In this document: positions 22,422 to 32,600 of the stretch, one piece after another
Layout: every line of letters starts with the position of its first letter
How positions within the stretch are numbered: the first letter of the stretch is position 1
Origin: Lachnospiraceae bacterium
Lineage (GTDB): Bacteria; Bacillota; Clostridia; Lachnospirales; Lachnospiraceae
Direction: 5' to 3'
DNA: 64,000 nt
Assembly (NCBI GenBank): GCA_017453065.1
Contig: JAFTKW010000004.1
Span: forward strand, 1-64,000
Position numbers and translations under genes: made by a program
Notes under the pieces: model-generated
Database searches by the model: none
What the model saw: the letters and a program-made list of their open reading frames with translations, nothing else
Told to the model about the DNA's origin: nothing

Positions 22422-24457
22422 CTAAGATGATGCATATGAAGGCAAGCAGCAAAGCCAGAATTGACATTCATCTGGAGCATTCCATCAATTATATTCTACA
22501 ACCGAAAAAACTTGGCAAGGCAAATCTGGTGGGCGGTAGTAACTGCCTGCCGGATATGGCTTACCGGCAGATGAAAGCAACCAAGCAGATGTTTGGCAAG
22601 ACGGGAGGAAGGCAGGGCTATCATTTTGTGATATCCTTGAAACCGGGTGAGGGTACACCGGAGATTATGTATGATATTGGTATGAGATTTGCAGAGGAAA
22701 CATTTCATGGGGAGTATGAAGCAGTAGTGGCTGTTCATACAGACCGAAATCATCTTCACGCCCACATCGTAATAAACAGTGTAAATATGGTAACGGGATA
22801 CAAGTTCCAGTGTCGGGATGGAGACTGGAAATACCGTTTCCAGCCCATCACCAATAAGCTCTGTGAAGAATACGGACTGCATATTACACCGGCTGAATAC
22901 AGCAAGGAACCCACGAATAAGGCAAGACCACAGTGGGAGCGAGAGCAGGTATTTTCCAAATGGATTAAACAGGATGCTTTGTTTTGTGCCATCAATGCAG
23001 AAAATATGGAGCATTTTATCTTCCTGTTGGAAAAGTTGGGATTTGAAGTAAAGCAGGGTAAGCATATCGCTGTAAAGGTTCCGGGAATGAAGCGGTTTAA
23101 AAGACTTGACACCATTTCGGAGGATTTGAGCAGGGAAAGTCTGGAAGCCATGTTCAAATACGGCGATGCCAGTCTGGTATCACCTGTAAATTACTCGACA
23201 TCTTTAATGCCGGTAAGAAAAGCAATTCTTACACCATACCAGAGAAAATGCTATACAAGGATGTATCGTTTACGTCTGGCAGAGAAAAAACGCTTTACCT
23301 ATAAATCTGCTTATCTGTATGAGCAGATACGAAAACTGCATGAATTGCAGGAGGAGTATCTGGTGGTGGTCAGGTATGATGTGAAGTCATTTCTGGATTT
23401 GTTTCGGCTAAAGCAACGATTACAGCGTGTGGATGAGGAACTGTGTAAGGTGCAGAAGGAAATGTATCGGGACAGGGCATTGCAGAAGCGGTCATGCAAG
23501 ACAGAAGCGGATAGGGATTTGTTCGAAGCGTCAGAGGATGATTATCGGGAGCGGCTGGAGCAGATAAAGCTACAAAAGAAGGACAATCTTAAGAAGCTGA
23601 AAGCAGTGGAACGGTGTCTTGGAAGAGACGGAAGTCTGTTGGAGGCAGAACTGGAGTACTGGATACCCGTGGATGATATGGTGGATTTGGCAGATGTAGA
23701 AAAAGACGCAGTACCGGGGAATCCATATCGTGTGCAGGAAGATGTAGTGGCGGCAGACTTGATTACAGAATCGTTTGTAGAAACAATTACAGAGGCTGTT
23801 GCTGAGGATGAGATTACAGCAGAGGTTGAAACGATTGTGGAGACTGCAACTGCAGGTGTTAGCACAGAGCCAGAAATTGAAGTTGTAGAGGATGCGACGG
23901 TTGCAGAAGCAGATATTGATGAGAAAGAGAGTGTCGCACCTGGTCTGGAGCAGGATGAGGTTCACAAGGTTGGTGAAACAATGAAATTACCATCTGATAA
24001 AACTGAATATATGCGAATGAATGTAGCTGAAAAAGTTTGTTGTTATCCGTTTGATGATAAGGGAACAGACGCAGCATTTGAGATGGTTCAGGCTTATTTT
24101 GAAAAGATAGGTATGGACACAAGTTTTCATTCTGTATATGAGGAATCAAAGCTTCTGACAGATTATTATGAGAAACAGAAGGCAGAAGAATTTATCGGAG
24201 AAAGAGCAGAACGGGTAATAGAGACAATGAAGTTTCTGGGAATTCATTCGGGTAGAATTGCAGAGTATTCAGCAGATGTGTTGTCTGAGGCGTTTGGCTT
24301 CGGAGATATGGAGTATTTTGCCGGAATGAAGCTGTTTAACAAGGTAATCGACAGACTGGGAGTTGATATGGATCAGCAGAGGCGTTATGAAGTGTTTGAC
24401 CGGATTTATGAGGAAGGAATGCGAGAGAAGGTACAAAGATTAAAACCCAAAAGATAA
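22412..24457 (+). CDS. Relaxase (MobA/VirD2-type, MOBP)
   Basis: A 681-residue relaxase that nicks oriT and pilots the strand. The N-terminal domain has HLEHSINYILQPKKL, GYHFVISLKPGEGTPE, and the metal-binding triad in VHTDRNHLHAHIVINSVN. The middle (about 280-400) is a basic coiled coil. Residues 430-530 form a very acidic, Val/Thr/Glu-rich linker, and a small helical domain ends the protein. GGAGGTGGTAAGCAG precedes ATG 22412. It is translated together with MobC. Confidence 0.92.
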   Translation: MAITKMMHMKASSKARIDIHLEHSINYILQPKKLGKANLVGGSNCLPDMAYRQMKATKQMFGKTGGRQGYHFVISLKPGEGTPEIMYDIGMRFAEETFHGEYEAVVAVHTDRNHLHAHIVINSVNMVTGYKFQCRDGDWKYRFQPITNKLCEEYGLHITPAEYSKEPTNKARPQWEREQVFSKWIKQDALFCAINAENMEHFIFLLEKLGFEVKQGKHIAVKVPGMKRFKRLDTISEDLSRESLEAMFKYGDASLVSPVNYSTSLMPVRKAILTPYQRKCYTRMYRLRLAEKKRFTYKSAYLYEQIRKLHELQEEYLVVVRYDVKSFLDLFRLKQRLQRVDEELCKVQKEMYRDRALQKRSCKTEADRDLFEASEDDYRERLEQIKLQKKDNLKKLKAVERCLGRDGSLLEAELEYWIPVDDMVDLADVEKDAVPGNPYRVQEDVVAADLITESFVETITEAVAEDEITAEVETIVETATAGVSTEPEIEVVEDATVAEADIDEKESVAPGLEQDEVHKVGETMKLPSDKTEYMRMNVAEKVCCYPFDDKGTDAAFEMVQAYFEKIGMDTSFHSVYEESKLLTDYYEKQKAEEFIGERAERVIETMKFLGIHSGRIAEYSADVLSEAFGFGDMEYFAGMKLFNKVIDRLGVDMDQQRRYEVFDRIYEEGMREKVQRLKPKR

Positions 24458-24463
24458 ACTAAA

Positions 24464-24508
24464 TGTCGCCGACTGTGCGACCTACTCTGTTAGTTCTGTA
24501 GATATAAT
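24464..24508 (+). promoter_or_regulatory. Shared operator site 1 with promoter (vWA operon)
   Basis: TGTCGC (24464-24469), N7, GCGACC (24477-24482), then 20 bp to -10 TATAAT (24503-24508). No -35 box matches TTGACA. The same 19-bp site is found at 26608, 27217 and 29240. Confidence 0.8.
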
Positions 24509-24539
24509 GTGATTATGAGATAGATAGGAGGTAAATCAC

Positions 24540-25202
24540 ATGAATGCAGAATTAACAGAGTTAGTATTCATTTTAGACAGAAGTGGTTCGATGAATGGAC
24601 TGGAAAGTGATACGATAGGTGGATTTAATGGAATGATTTCCAAACAAAAAGCAGAGGGGGAGAAAGTAAATGTTACAACGATAATTTTTGATGATGAAGT
24701 TGAAATTATACATGATAGATTCCCAATTGATATTATAGAGCCATTGACAGATAAAGAATATTATGTGCGAGGCTGTACGGCTTTATTAGATGCTGTGGGT
24801 CAGTCAATCAAGAAAATAGAAAATGTGGAGAAACATCTACCGGATGAACATAAAGCAGGAAAAGTTATTTTTGTGATAACAACGGATGGATTAGAAAATT
24901 CAAGCGTGGAATATGGTTACAATGACATCAAAAAGATGATTGAAGCAAAAAAAGAATGTGGTTGGGAGTTCCTTTTCCTTGGAGCAAATATTGATGCTGG
25001 TAAGGAAGCAGAAAAAATGGGAATTGCAAGAGAGCGTGCTGTTACTTATGAGAATGACTGTAAGGGTGTGGCGATAAATTATGAAACAGTTGGAAGAACT
25101 GTTATGAAAGCTATTAAAAACAGAGATTGTAGGGTGGAAATAGATGAAAATTGGGCCGATGAAATTGTGGAATATCGAAAGAGCAAGAAAGGAGAAGTAT
25201 AA
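24540..25202 (+). CDS. TerY-like vWA-domain protein
   Basis: A 220-residue single vWA domain. The MIDAS metal site is complete: FILDRSGSM near residue 10, the Thr region in YYVRGCTALLDAVG, and FVITTDGLENSS. TerY-like vWA proteins work with a Ser/Thr kinase and a PP2C phosphatase in stress and conflict systems; both partners occur further along this element. It is first in an operon with a MazF-like toxin and a GNAT, driven by site 1. ATAGGAGGTAAATCAC precedes the ATG. Confidence 0.85.
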   Translation: MNAELTELVFILDRSGSMNGLESDTIGGFNGMISKQKAEGEKVNVTTIIFDDEVEIIHDRFPIDIIEPLTDKEYYVRGCTALLDAVGQSIKKIENVEKHLPDEHKAGKVIFVITTDGLENSSVEYGYNDIKKMIEAKKECGWEFLFLGANIDAGKEAEKMGIARERAVTYENDCKGVAINYETVGRTVMKAIKNRDCRVEIDENWADEIVEYRKSKKGEV

Positions 25203-25203
25203 T

Positions 25204-26016
25204 ATGGTTAGTGGAGTTCAAAAAGCATTTCCGGCATGTGTTAGAGGTATTAGGCGTGGAGATGTTTATTATGCGGATTTTGGCAGTGTTGAAGATGCTG
25301 TAGGACATGAATTGGCAAAAAAGCGTCCTGTATTAATTATTCAAAATAACCTTGGGAACAAGAAATCAACCACTACGATATGCTTATGTTTGTCAACAAA
25401 GTGTAAGTATGGTTTGCCGTATCATGTTCATTTTAATGATTTGAATATTGTAAGCAGAGAAAGCGACATTTGTGCAGAGCAGATTAAGACGATAGATCAG
25501 TGTAGATTGGAACAGTACCTTGGAAATGTAGGTAGTGCGGTTATGGAACAGGTAGATAAAGCTTTGGTTATTAGTTTAGGAATTAAAGGCGTGGATTTAT
25601 CTGATATTGTTGCTGTACAGGAACCAGAAGTTGTTGAGGAACCGCAGGAGACACTCAGTATCTTCCAATACATGGGAGAACAGCTTCGCTTTTGGCAGGA
25701 CATAGAAATAAAGGTTTCTCTCATAAAAACAGAGATTGCAAGATTGGATGAAGAAATTAATTCTATTATGAATTACATAGAAGAAACCAATTATAATGCT
25801 GCTCAGGGATATAAAGTTTATAAAGTACTACGTGACAAGCAAGTTGAACGAAAAGCTTTGATTAAAGAAGTGATTTGTTTAGAATCTGTTATTGAACATG
25901 TAGATACAGAAAAAACGGGTCAGGCTTTTCAAGACAGTATTAAATTAGCTGATGAGAAAATTAAAAAAGCAAATAAGATTACTTTTGTTAAGGAACTTAT
26001 GGAAGAGGCGGTGTAG
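25204..26016 (+). CDS. MazF/PemK-like toxin domain with coiled-coil extension
   Basis: A 270-residue protein. Residues 10-120 match PemK/MazF endoribonucleases: IRRGDVYYADFGSVEDAVGH, KKRPVLIIQNNLGN and the late SDICAEQIKTIDQCRLEQYLG. The C-terminal half (about 150-270) is an unusual helical extension, with ILRDKQVERKALIKE-like heptads. No antitoxin gene is adjacent; the extension, the vWA protein or the GNAT could control it. It starts 2 bp after the vWA stop, at ATG 25204 behind AAGGAGAAG. Confidence 0.82.
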   Translation: MVSGVQKAFPACVRGIRRGDVYYADFGSVEDAVGHELAKKRPVLIIQNNLGNKKSTTTICLCLSTKCKYGLPYHVHFNDLNIVSRESDICAEQIKTIDQCRLEQYLGNVGSAVMEQVDKALVISLGIKGVDLSDIVAVQEPEVVEEPQETLSIFQYMGEQLRFWQDIEIKVSLIKTEIARLDEEINSIMNYIEETNYNAAQGYKVYKVLRDKQVERKALIKEVICLESVIEHVDTEKTGQAFQDSIKLADEKIKKANKITFVKELMEEAV

Positions 26017-26022
26017 CATATT

Positions 26023-26478
26023 ATGAGAGAAATTAGAAACGTGGTTAGTTCCGATTTAGAAAGTATTAAACTGATTTATGAAAAGGCTTTTGATAGAAGT
26101 GAAGGAGTTTTGAAATATTATCAAGGCTTTCCAGAGTATGTGGAATTTTGTATCAAACAAAGATATGCATATGTTGCGGTTGGTGAAGATATTGTATGTG
26201 GTGTGTTGCTTGCATATGTGATACCTGATATGTTAGCCGGAAATGTGGTTTATATTGAACTACTGGCTGTGATGCCGGAGTATCAAAGAAAAGGCTTTGG
26301 TACTGAACTTCTAAATAAGGTGAAGGAAGATGCACAAAACAACGGTATTGTTGAATTATCTTTGAGGACAGGGTGTTATATGGATTCCTATCAGATATAC
26401 AAAAATTATGGCTTTAGAGATACGAGAGATGATCATAGATATATGGTCATGAATATTAAGAAAAGGACTGATAAATAG
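26023..26478 (+). CDS. GNAT family N-acetyltransferase
   Basis: A 151-residue GNAT. VVYIELLAVMPEYQRKGFGTELL is strand 4 with the acetyl-CoA loop QRKGFG; SYQIYKNYGFRDTRDD is the end of the core. It is the third gene of the vWA/MazF operon, 6 bp after the toxin stop. Its place next to a MazF-like gene is notable, since toxins of the GNAT type exist, but nothing in the sequence distinguishes a toxin from a metabolic acetyltransferase. Confidence 0.87.
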   Translation: MREIRNVVSSDLESIKLIYEKAFDRSEGVLKYYQGFPEYVEFCIKQRYAYVAVGEDIVCGVLLAYVIPDMLAGNVVYIELLAVMPEYQRKGFGTELLNKVKEDAQNNGIVELSLRTGCYMDSYQIYKNYGFRDTRDDHRYMVMNIKKRTDK

Positions 26479-26483
26479 TTAAC

Positions 26484-26516
26484 GGCCAAGGTGGATTCTG
26501 CCTTGGCTAATTTTCT
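26484..26516 (+). terminator. Terminator of vWA/MazF/GNAT operon
   Basis: GGCCAAGG (26484-26491) and CCTTGGCT (26501-26508) form an 8-bp stem, followed by TTTTCT. Between here and 26607 nothing is coded. Confidence 0.75.
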
Positions 26517-26607
26517 AATTACGGTAGGAACTGATGATTGAAGAGCAGGGAGGGCAAAAGATTATCATAGAGAAAATCAACGAAGCGTGATATACTATAT
26601 GCGATGA

Positions 26608-26650
26608 TGTCGCTTTTGGGGCGACCAACAGAAAAAGCTTACATGATAAT
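26608..26650 (+). promoter_or_regulatory. Shared operator site 2 with promoter
   Basis: TGTCGC (26608-26613), N7, GCGACC (26621-26626), then 18 bp to GATAAT (26645-26650). It drives the gene at 26708, whose binding site is AAGAGGAGG. Confidence 0.78.
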
Positions 26651-26707
26651 ATGATGTTAGAGAAAATATGCGTTTCTCAAAAGGAAATATAAGAGGAGGC
26701 AGAAAAG

Positions 26708-27214
26708 ATGCTTACAGAAGAAATACGATTGTCTTTAGAAAAATATTTAGCAGAGAATTATGTTGAGACTTCTGAACGATATGCAGACTATGCATTGAAT
26801 GTAGACAGTGTAAAAGAGTCAGATAAATGTTTTTCGAAAAAAGAGAGTTTTTCCTTGGAGGAACTTGTAAATGAAGTAGGAGAGAGTTTTCATGAAATGC
26901 TTTTCTTAAAAATAGATATGAGTGGTATGACCGATGTTGAAGTGTATAAAAGAGCAAATATGGATCGAAAACTTTTTTCGAAGATAAGAAGTAACCCGGC
27001 ATATCATCCTAGAAAGCAGACAGTGCTTGCATTGGCAATTGCATTAAAATTGGATTTGGATGGAACGGTAGATTTGCTTTCAAGAGCAGAATATGCCTTA
27101 TCTCCGGGAAATAAAGGAGATTTAATTGTGAAGTATTTTATAGAGAGAGGAATCTATGATATCCAAACAATAAATTTTGCATTGTATGAATATGATTTGC
27201 CGATATTGGGATAA
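26708..27214 (+). CDS. Lambda-repressor-like HTH protein of conflict locus
   Basis: A 168-residue protein. Residues about 60-140 form a degenerate Cro/CI-like helical bundle: FHEMLFLKIDMSGMTDVEVY, KRANMDRKLFSKIRSNPAYH and PRKQTVLALAIALKLDLDGT, with a C-terminal FINxAL-like helix pair (DIQTINFALYEYDLPILG). Residues 1-50 are acidic and unrecognised. It is alone on promoter site 2. It is one of two HTH proteins in the regulon and so a candidate for the factor that binds the shared site. I know similar proteins from Lachnospiraceae stress islands but no function. Confidence 0.6.
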   Translation: MLTEEIRLSLEKYLAENYVETSERYADYALNVDSVKESDKCFSKKESFSLEELVNEVGESFHEMLFLKIDMSGMTDVEVYKRANMDRKLFSKIRSNPAYHPRKQTVLALAIALKLDLDGTVDLLSRAEYALSPGNKGDLIVKYFIERGIYDIQTINFALYEYDLPILG

Positions 27215-27216
27215 TA

Positions 27217-27260
27217 TGTCGCTTTCGTGGCGACCTGCTGACTGGAAAAAAGGATATACT
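27217..27260 (+). promoter_or_regulatory. Shared operator site 3 with promoter (caspase operon)
   Basis: TGTCGC (27217-27222), N7, GCGACC (27230-27235), then 19 bp to TATACT (27255-27260). It begins two bases after the stop codon of the preceding gene. Confidence 0.8.
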
Positions 27261-27300
27261 TAGCATAGAAACAAAAATGTCTTTGGATATGGAGGTTGTT

Positions 27301-27651
27301 ATGGAAGAGTATATTACAGAAGCTGAGTTTCAGACACTTATGGAAGAAATTTTGGAAAAGTTGAAAAATCATCAGATTACAGAATGTACACAACTGTTAG
27401 AGCAGGTTATGAAAGATGCAGAAGAAAATGAAAAGTATATTGATCATACTTATATTGGACAAGTGAAAAGTAAGAAACGCCTTACAAAGATTTCTGAAAT
27501 TACTACTATGCTAGAGAAAATGACAAGTGAGCAGATAGATAATGTTCACTGTTATACAGTAAACGAATTTGATGAACCAAATCATGAGGCAGAGGCTTTG
27601 GAAGCCATTGTGCGATTGAGTAAGGAACATGCACGAATGCAGAATGAGTAG
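27301..27651 (+). CDS. Small acidic protein preceding caspase gene
   Basis: A 116-residue helical, charged protein (MEEYITEAEFQTLMEEILEK ... LSKEHARMQNE). No family was recognised. ATG 27301 lies behind GGAGG at 27290-27294. It ends 14 bp before the caspase-like gene in the same operon, so it may be its regulator or inhibitor; nothing in the sequence proves this. Confidence 0.6.
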   Translation: MEEYITEAEFQTLMEEILEKLKNHQITECTQLLEQVMKDAEENEKYIDHTYIGQVKSKKRLTKISEITTMLEKMTSEQIDNVHCYTVNEFDEPNHEAEALEAIVRLSKEHARMQNE

Positions 27652-27665
27652 AGAGGAGTAACAGC

Positions 27666-29207
27666 GTGATAAATAAGAACCTGTATGCCTTGTTGATAGG
27701 CGTTGGCGATTATTCAAAAATGAATACTGGAAATTTGCCGACGTATAAAATGGATTTGGCTTTGTTGGGGACTGCACTTACTTTTAAATTGAAATTGGCC
27801 AAGGAAAATATGCGTTTGATGTCGGGGGATGATAATAATGGATATGTTTCTGCGACAGATTTAGCAAGAGCAATCTCTGGTTTTAAGAAGTTGCTGGGAG
27901 AGGAAGATACTTTTATCTTCTATTTCTCTGGTCATGGAAGCAATAAAAGCCTTGTTTTTAGTGATGGACAAGTGGAATTACAAAGCTTGATTGATTTTGT
28001 GGAAAAGCTTCCGGCTAAAAATAAAATAGTTATTTTGGATTGTTGTTATTCTGGCGATTTTACAACTGCCGGAGCAAGAGAGATGCAGTTTGAGGAATCA
28101 ATTGCGGATTTTGCAGGGCATGGAATTGCCATTATGGCATCATCGGCAGCAAATGAGGTGTCAAGATTTGGACCAGATGGAAATGGAAGTGTATATACAG
28201 GACTTTTATCAGCATCAATTATAACAAATAAGAATGTGCATAAAGGTTTGCTTTCGCTTACGGATATTAATGATGAAGTACAAAGAATGATGAAAGGCTG
28301 GAATGAGAAGAATCCTGAAAAAGTACAGCATCCCATATTCCGCAGCAGTATGGGCGGAACAATTTATTTTCCTGTTGAAGAATATCATCCATATAAACAA
28401 AAACAGTTTTTTAAAGAAACAAGAACATATACTATTGTAAGCGTAAAACCATTGAGTTCTGGGAAATATAAGAGATTGTGTGCTTTTATAATACCTAAAT
28501 CAGATGTGGGATTAAAGGAAATGGCACACATAACGAAGGAAGTTGCCAGAGCAATTAAGTATCAAAAAATTTATTCTACACAGGCTAGTGAAAAGCATTT
28601 TAGAGGAACTCCGGCAAGAGCTGTTTGGTGCTATTTTGGAAAAGACGAAACAGACATTATAAATCACAATCATTTTGCGTATACAATCTGGGCGGCAGAT
28701 GATGAAATGAGAAAATTGTATTTTGGAGAAAGAAAAAATTCTCAGGTGTATAAGGGGATTTATATTTGGGAAAATGATTCCTATGAGATGATTAAGAAAA
28801 TCCAAGTACCAACAGTGACAAGAAATGAGTTTATCGAAATGAATAAGAAGCTGTTGGTGTCAATTGTGTCTCTTGCAGAGAAGTTCATTGTAGATATGCA
28901 GGAAGTTGCAAATCAGGTAATAAGTATAGAAGAAATGCAGAGTAAGTATGGAGATTGGATAAAGGAGGTAAAAATTCAGTATCTAAAATTGACAGATTTG
29001 GATGTTGCACCAATAGATTTGCATGATTGGTCTGCTGAAATTGAAAGTTTGGCGGGCAGAATTTTAGATATGTCTCTGCTACTCGAAAACGATAAGGGAA
29101 ATGGAGTGATTGGAGAAAGAGAATTGTGGCTCATTAATCATGCTATAGATTGTTATAATGAAGGTTTGGAAAAACTGAAAAAGATAGAAGAGAATATCGT
29201 ATTATGA
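27666..29207 (+). CDS. Caspase-like (C14) protease
   Basis: A 513-residue protein. Residues 1-215 are a caspase fold: LYALLIGVGDYS, the catalytic His in FYFSGHGS (His 90), the catalytic Cys in VILDCCYSGDF (Cys 127) and IAIMASSAANEVSRFG. The C-terminal 290 residues are unrecognised and contain a possible sensor or partner-binding domain. Bacterial caspases act as proteolytic effectors in several conflict systems and can cause cell death. GTG 27666 is the start, behind GAGAGGAGTAAC. Its control by site 3 ties it to the kinase and helicase locus. Confidence 0.85.
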   Translation: MINKNLYALLIGVGDYSKMNTGNLPTYKMDLALLGTALTFKLKLAKENMRLMSGDDNNGYVSATDLARAISGFKKLLGEEDTFIFYFSGHGSNKSLVFSDGQVELQSLIDFVEKLPAKNKIVILDCCYSGDFTTAGAREMQFEESIADFAGHGIAIMASSAANEVSRFGPDGNGSVYTGLLSASIITNKNVHKGLLSLTDINDEVQRMMKGWNEKNPEKVQHPIFRSSMGGTIYFPVEEYHPYKQKQFFKETRTYTIVSVKPLSSGKYKRLCAFIIPKSDVGLKEMAHITKEVARAIKYQKIYSTQASEKHFRGTPARAVWCYFGKDETDIINHNHFAYTIWAADDEMRKLYFGERKNSQVYKGIYIWENDSYEMIKKIQVPTVTRNEFIEMNKKLLVSIVSLAEKFIVDMQEVANQVISIEEMQSKYGDWIKEVKIQYLKLTDLDVAPIDLHDWSAEIESLAGRILDMSLLLENDKGNGVIGERELWLINHAIDCYNEGLEKLKKIEENIVL

Positions 29208-29213
29208 AATGTG

Positions 29214-29236
29214 GGCATCCGGAAGGGTGCCTTTTT
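29214..29236 (+). terminator. Terminator of caspase operon
   Basis: GGCATCC, GGAA loop and GGGTGCC (29214-29231), then TTTTT. Operator site 4 begins 4 bp later. Confidence 0.75.
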
Positions 29237-29239
29237 AAA

Positions 29240-29283
29240 TGTCGCCATCATAGCGACCTATCAAGAAATGTGTATGATAAGAT
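29240..29283 (+). promoter_or_regulatory. Shared operator site 4 with promoter (helicase/kinase operon)
   Basis: TGTCGC (29240-29245), N7, GCGACC (29253-29258), then 19 bp to TAAGAT (29278-29283). The leader to the first gene (29445) is about 155 nt, longer than at the other sites, so a further promoter in between is possible. Confidence 0.72.
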
Positions 29284-29444
29284 GGGTAGGTAGGAAGTTG
29301 TCATTCTGGATAATGTTGGTGCAAAAAAATGAGCCTTTGGTTTGAAAAAATAGACCATTCATGATACAATAATAACCAATAGTATGAAAATAACTATATG
29401 TGAATTTATTGAATGTATGTGGATGAAAGAGTACGAGGTGTGTC

Positions 29445-29663
29445 ATGGCAATTTCTTATAATAATCTGTGGAAAATTTTAATTGATAAAAATATGAATAA
29501 GGGAGACCTGTGTAATAAGGCTCAGATTAGTAAAGGAACTATGGCGAAAATGACAAATAATGAACCGGTGACTTTAACGGTTATTGAAAAAATATGTGAT
29601 GTCCTACAATGTGATATCGGGGATGTTGTTCAAATTGCAGATATTAACAAGGACGGGAGATAG
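29445..29663 (+). CDS. Small XRE (Cro/CI) regulator
   Basis: A 72-residue Cro/CI-type helix-turn-helix protein: LWKILIDKNMNKGDLCNKAQ, ISKGTMAKMTNNEPVTLTVI and EKICDVLQCDIGDVVQI, the usual single-domain YozG-like form. It is the first gene of the helicase operon, ending 5 bp before the next ATG. It may bind the shared TGTCGC-N7-GCGACC site; that is untested. Confidence 0.88.
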   Translation: MAISYNNLWKILIDKNMNKGDLCNKAQISKGTMAKMTNNEPVTLTVIEKICDVLQCDIGDVVQIADINKDGR

Positions 29664-29668
29664 TTGAT

Positions 29669-32600
29669 ATGAGTGAAGCACTTTTAGATAAAAAATTTGA
29701 ATATTGGCAAAACCAGCTTCTGGACTTGGGAAAAAGAAATCGAATGATAAATTACAGGGAAACCAAAAGAGCAACATTAAAGTTGGTAGAACCTGGATTT
29801 GAAGAATTATTCAGACGAGTGGCTGTAGATGAAGATGAGTTGACATTTCAGAGTCCTATCGATAAGAACTCCGATATTAGAACATATTCATTACTTTCGT
29901 TGTTGGAAACTTTATCATGTCCAATACCTGTTAATGTTGGAGATATAAAAACAGAAGGAAGTATTCTGGAACGGCAGAAGACATTGAAACATTTAAGATC
30001 TAAGTCTCGTTTGGCTTTGGATGAACAAGGTACAAATATCTTATATATGGTGTCCGGATTTGTGGAATGGAGAGAGAAAAATGATGCATCATCTGCATGG
30101 ATAAAATCTCCGCTTATTTTAGTACCGGTATCATTGATACTTGAATCATTAAATGCACCTTATGTCTTGAAAAAATACGAAGATGATGTAGTTGTCAATC
30201 CTACGTTGGCATATCTGTTTGAAAGAGATTATGGAATAACCCTTCCTTCATTTGACCCGGAAGAACAGTCTATTAACGAATTTATGGACGAAATGGAGAA
30301 GTTGGTTGATAGAAGAGGATGGAGAATTGTTCGAGAGAATAGTATTGGATTGGTGTCTTTCTTAAAGATTAATATGTATAAGGATTTGTGCAACAATGAG
30401 GAAGGTGTAAAAAGTAATCCAATAATTCGTGCTTTTGCAGGAGAGAAGAGTACATTATCAGATATTCCGGAAGAACTATATAATTACAATCACGACAGCA
30501 TACCAGCAATAGAAACTTATCAGGTGGTAAATGCAGATTCGAGCCAACAGGATGCAATTTTGCTATCTCAAAAGGGCATAAGTTTTGTAATGCAGGGACC
30601 TCCGGGAACTGGTAAGAGCCAGACAATAACGAATATTATTGCACAAGGCTTAGCTGATGGAAAAAGAATATTATTTGTATCAGAAAAAGCAGCAGCTTTG
30701 GAGGTGGTTCATAAAAGATTATCAGAAGTTCATTTGGCTGATTTTTGTTTAGCATTACATAGCTATAAGGCGAATAAGAAAGATGTTCTGGAAGAGCTGG
30801 GAAAAAGTTTGGAACTGAGACCTATTAAGGTTAAGGCTGAGGAAACAGCAAAATTAACAGAACTAGATACGTTAAAAGAATTTTTGACTAAATATGTATC
30901 TGACATACATGAAGAGAAGATGCCTTTGGAGATGAGTCTTTATGAGGTATATGGTGCGTTAGTTGCATTAGAGGACACAATCGAATTACCATTAGAAATT
31001 GAATCTGTAGAAAAAATGACAAAAGATCAAGTGAATCGGCTTGGTTTGCTTGTTGTGGATTTTGATAAGGCAAAAAGTAATTTGGGGGATATGTGGTATA
31101 AGAATCCTTGGAATGGAACAAACATCGTAAATGTCACATATGATTTATCAAATCAGATAAAGGATAAATTAGCGCGGGTTTTATACAATATTAAAGCAGT
31201 ATTAGAAGATTTGGAACAAATTCAGGTGTCTGAAAAAGATAAGGCTGCTTTGGTATTAAATAATTTGGATGCATATGTACAATTGGTGAAAGTATGCAAG
31301 GAGTGCGGCGGTATTCCTGAAACTTGGATTGGAAATAGTGTCATTGTAAATGAAATGAAAGAACTTGCCTCATCTTTAGAGGAAAAGAGAACACTTATAA
31401 TTCAAAATAGAAATAACTTGGATGAAGTATTCTCATCAGGTTTTTTTAAGCTGGATGCTACTAATAAAGTGGCAATAATGAAAAAGTTAATAAAATGCAT
31501 TGAAACTGAGTTGCGCTTAGAGGCTACTAAATGGAATGAGTATATTCAGTGTGTAAAAAACGAGGCTGGATATGTAAACGCTCTTTATGTGACATTGGAT
31601 AAAATGGTGCATGAAATTAATGGACTTTGTGAAGAACTAGGCATTGAAAAACCAAGTACGGTTAGTGAATTATTAAATAGTTATACATTGTACAGCATTC
31701 TTTGTGCAAAGCATCTTGTATGTGAGGAGTGGTTCGATAATAACACAGAAGAAGTAGTCCGAGTTATTGATGATTATGAGAAACAGTGTGCTCATTTAGA
31801 TAAATTACAAGGTTTGATACTTGAAATCTGTACATCGGAAATTTTTAAAAACATACTTGATGATGAATATATTAGTAGTATAGTAGCAGCAAAAGATGTA
31901 AATAGATTTAAATATATTAAGTGCTTAGATTTTGAAGCATTAAGCGATTATTTAAATGCACGTCATAAAGAATATGATGATATAAAAGGAATTTATGATG
32001 AGATTTATAGCAGTATTTATCAAAAGGTAAATGCTGTATTAGAGTTGCCTGATAAATTCATTGATATTGAAAAAACGATACAAATTCTTAATTTGCTTGT
32101 TAGAGATGTACTGCCGGGAGATAGATGGTTTGATACAAATGACGATGCTCGCTTTGATGAATATATTACATTATGTATTGAGAAGAGAACAAAACATGGG
32201 CAATTGAAAAATGAAGTAGAGGAGAGTTGGGATAGTGGCGTATTTGGCTTAGATTATAAGGTATTGTTGAATCGTTTTCGTGTTGAATATCAAGGCTTTT
32301 TTAAGATTTTGAAAAAATCATATAGAGATGATATGAAGCTACTAAAAGGGTTGTATAGGTCAACAACTGGGGCGTTAAAGGGAACGGACGTTGTAGTTTC
32401 TATGCTGGAAAAAGTAGAACAAGTGGCTGAATTAGAAAAGTGGTTTGCAGATAATGAAACAATGCTGCGAGGTCTTTTGGGTGGAAAATTCAGTTTTGTA
32501 AATTCTGATTTCGTGCAAATAAAAGAAGACAAGATCGCATTTAAAAAATGCTATTTATCTGAGGGCGTAGGCTCAAAATTATTGCTTTATATTGATAAAT

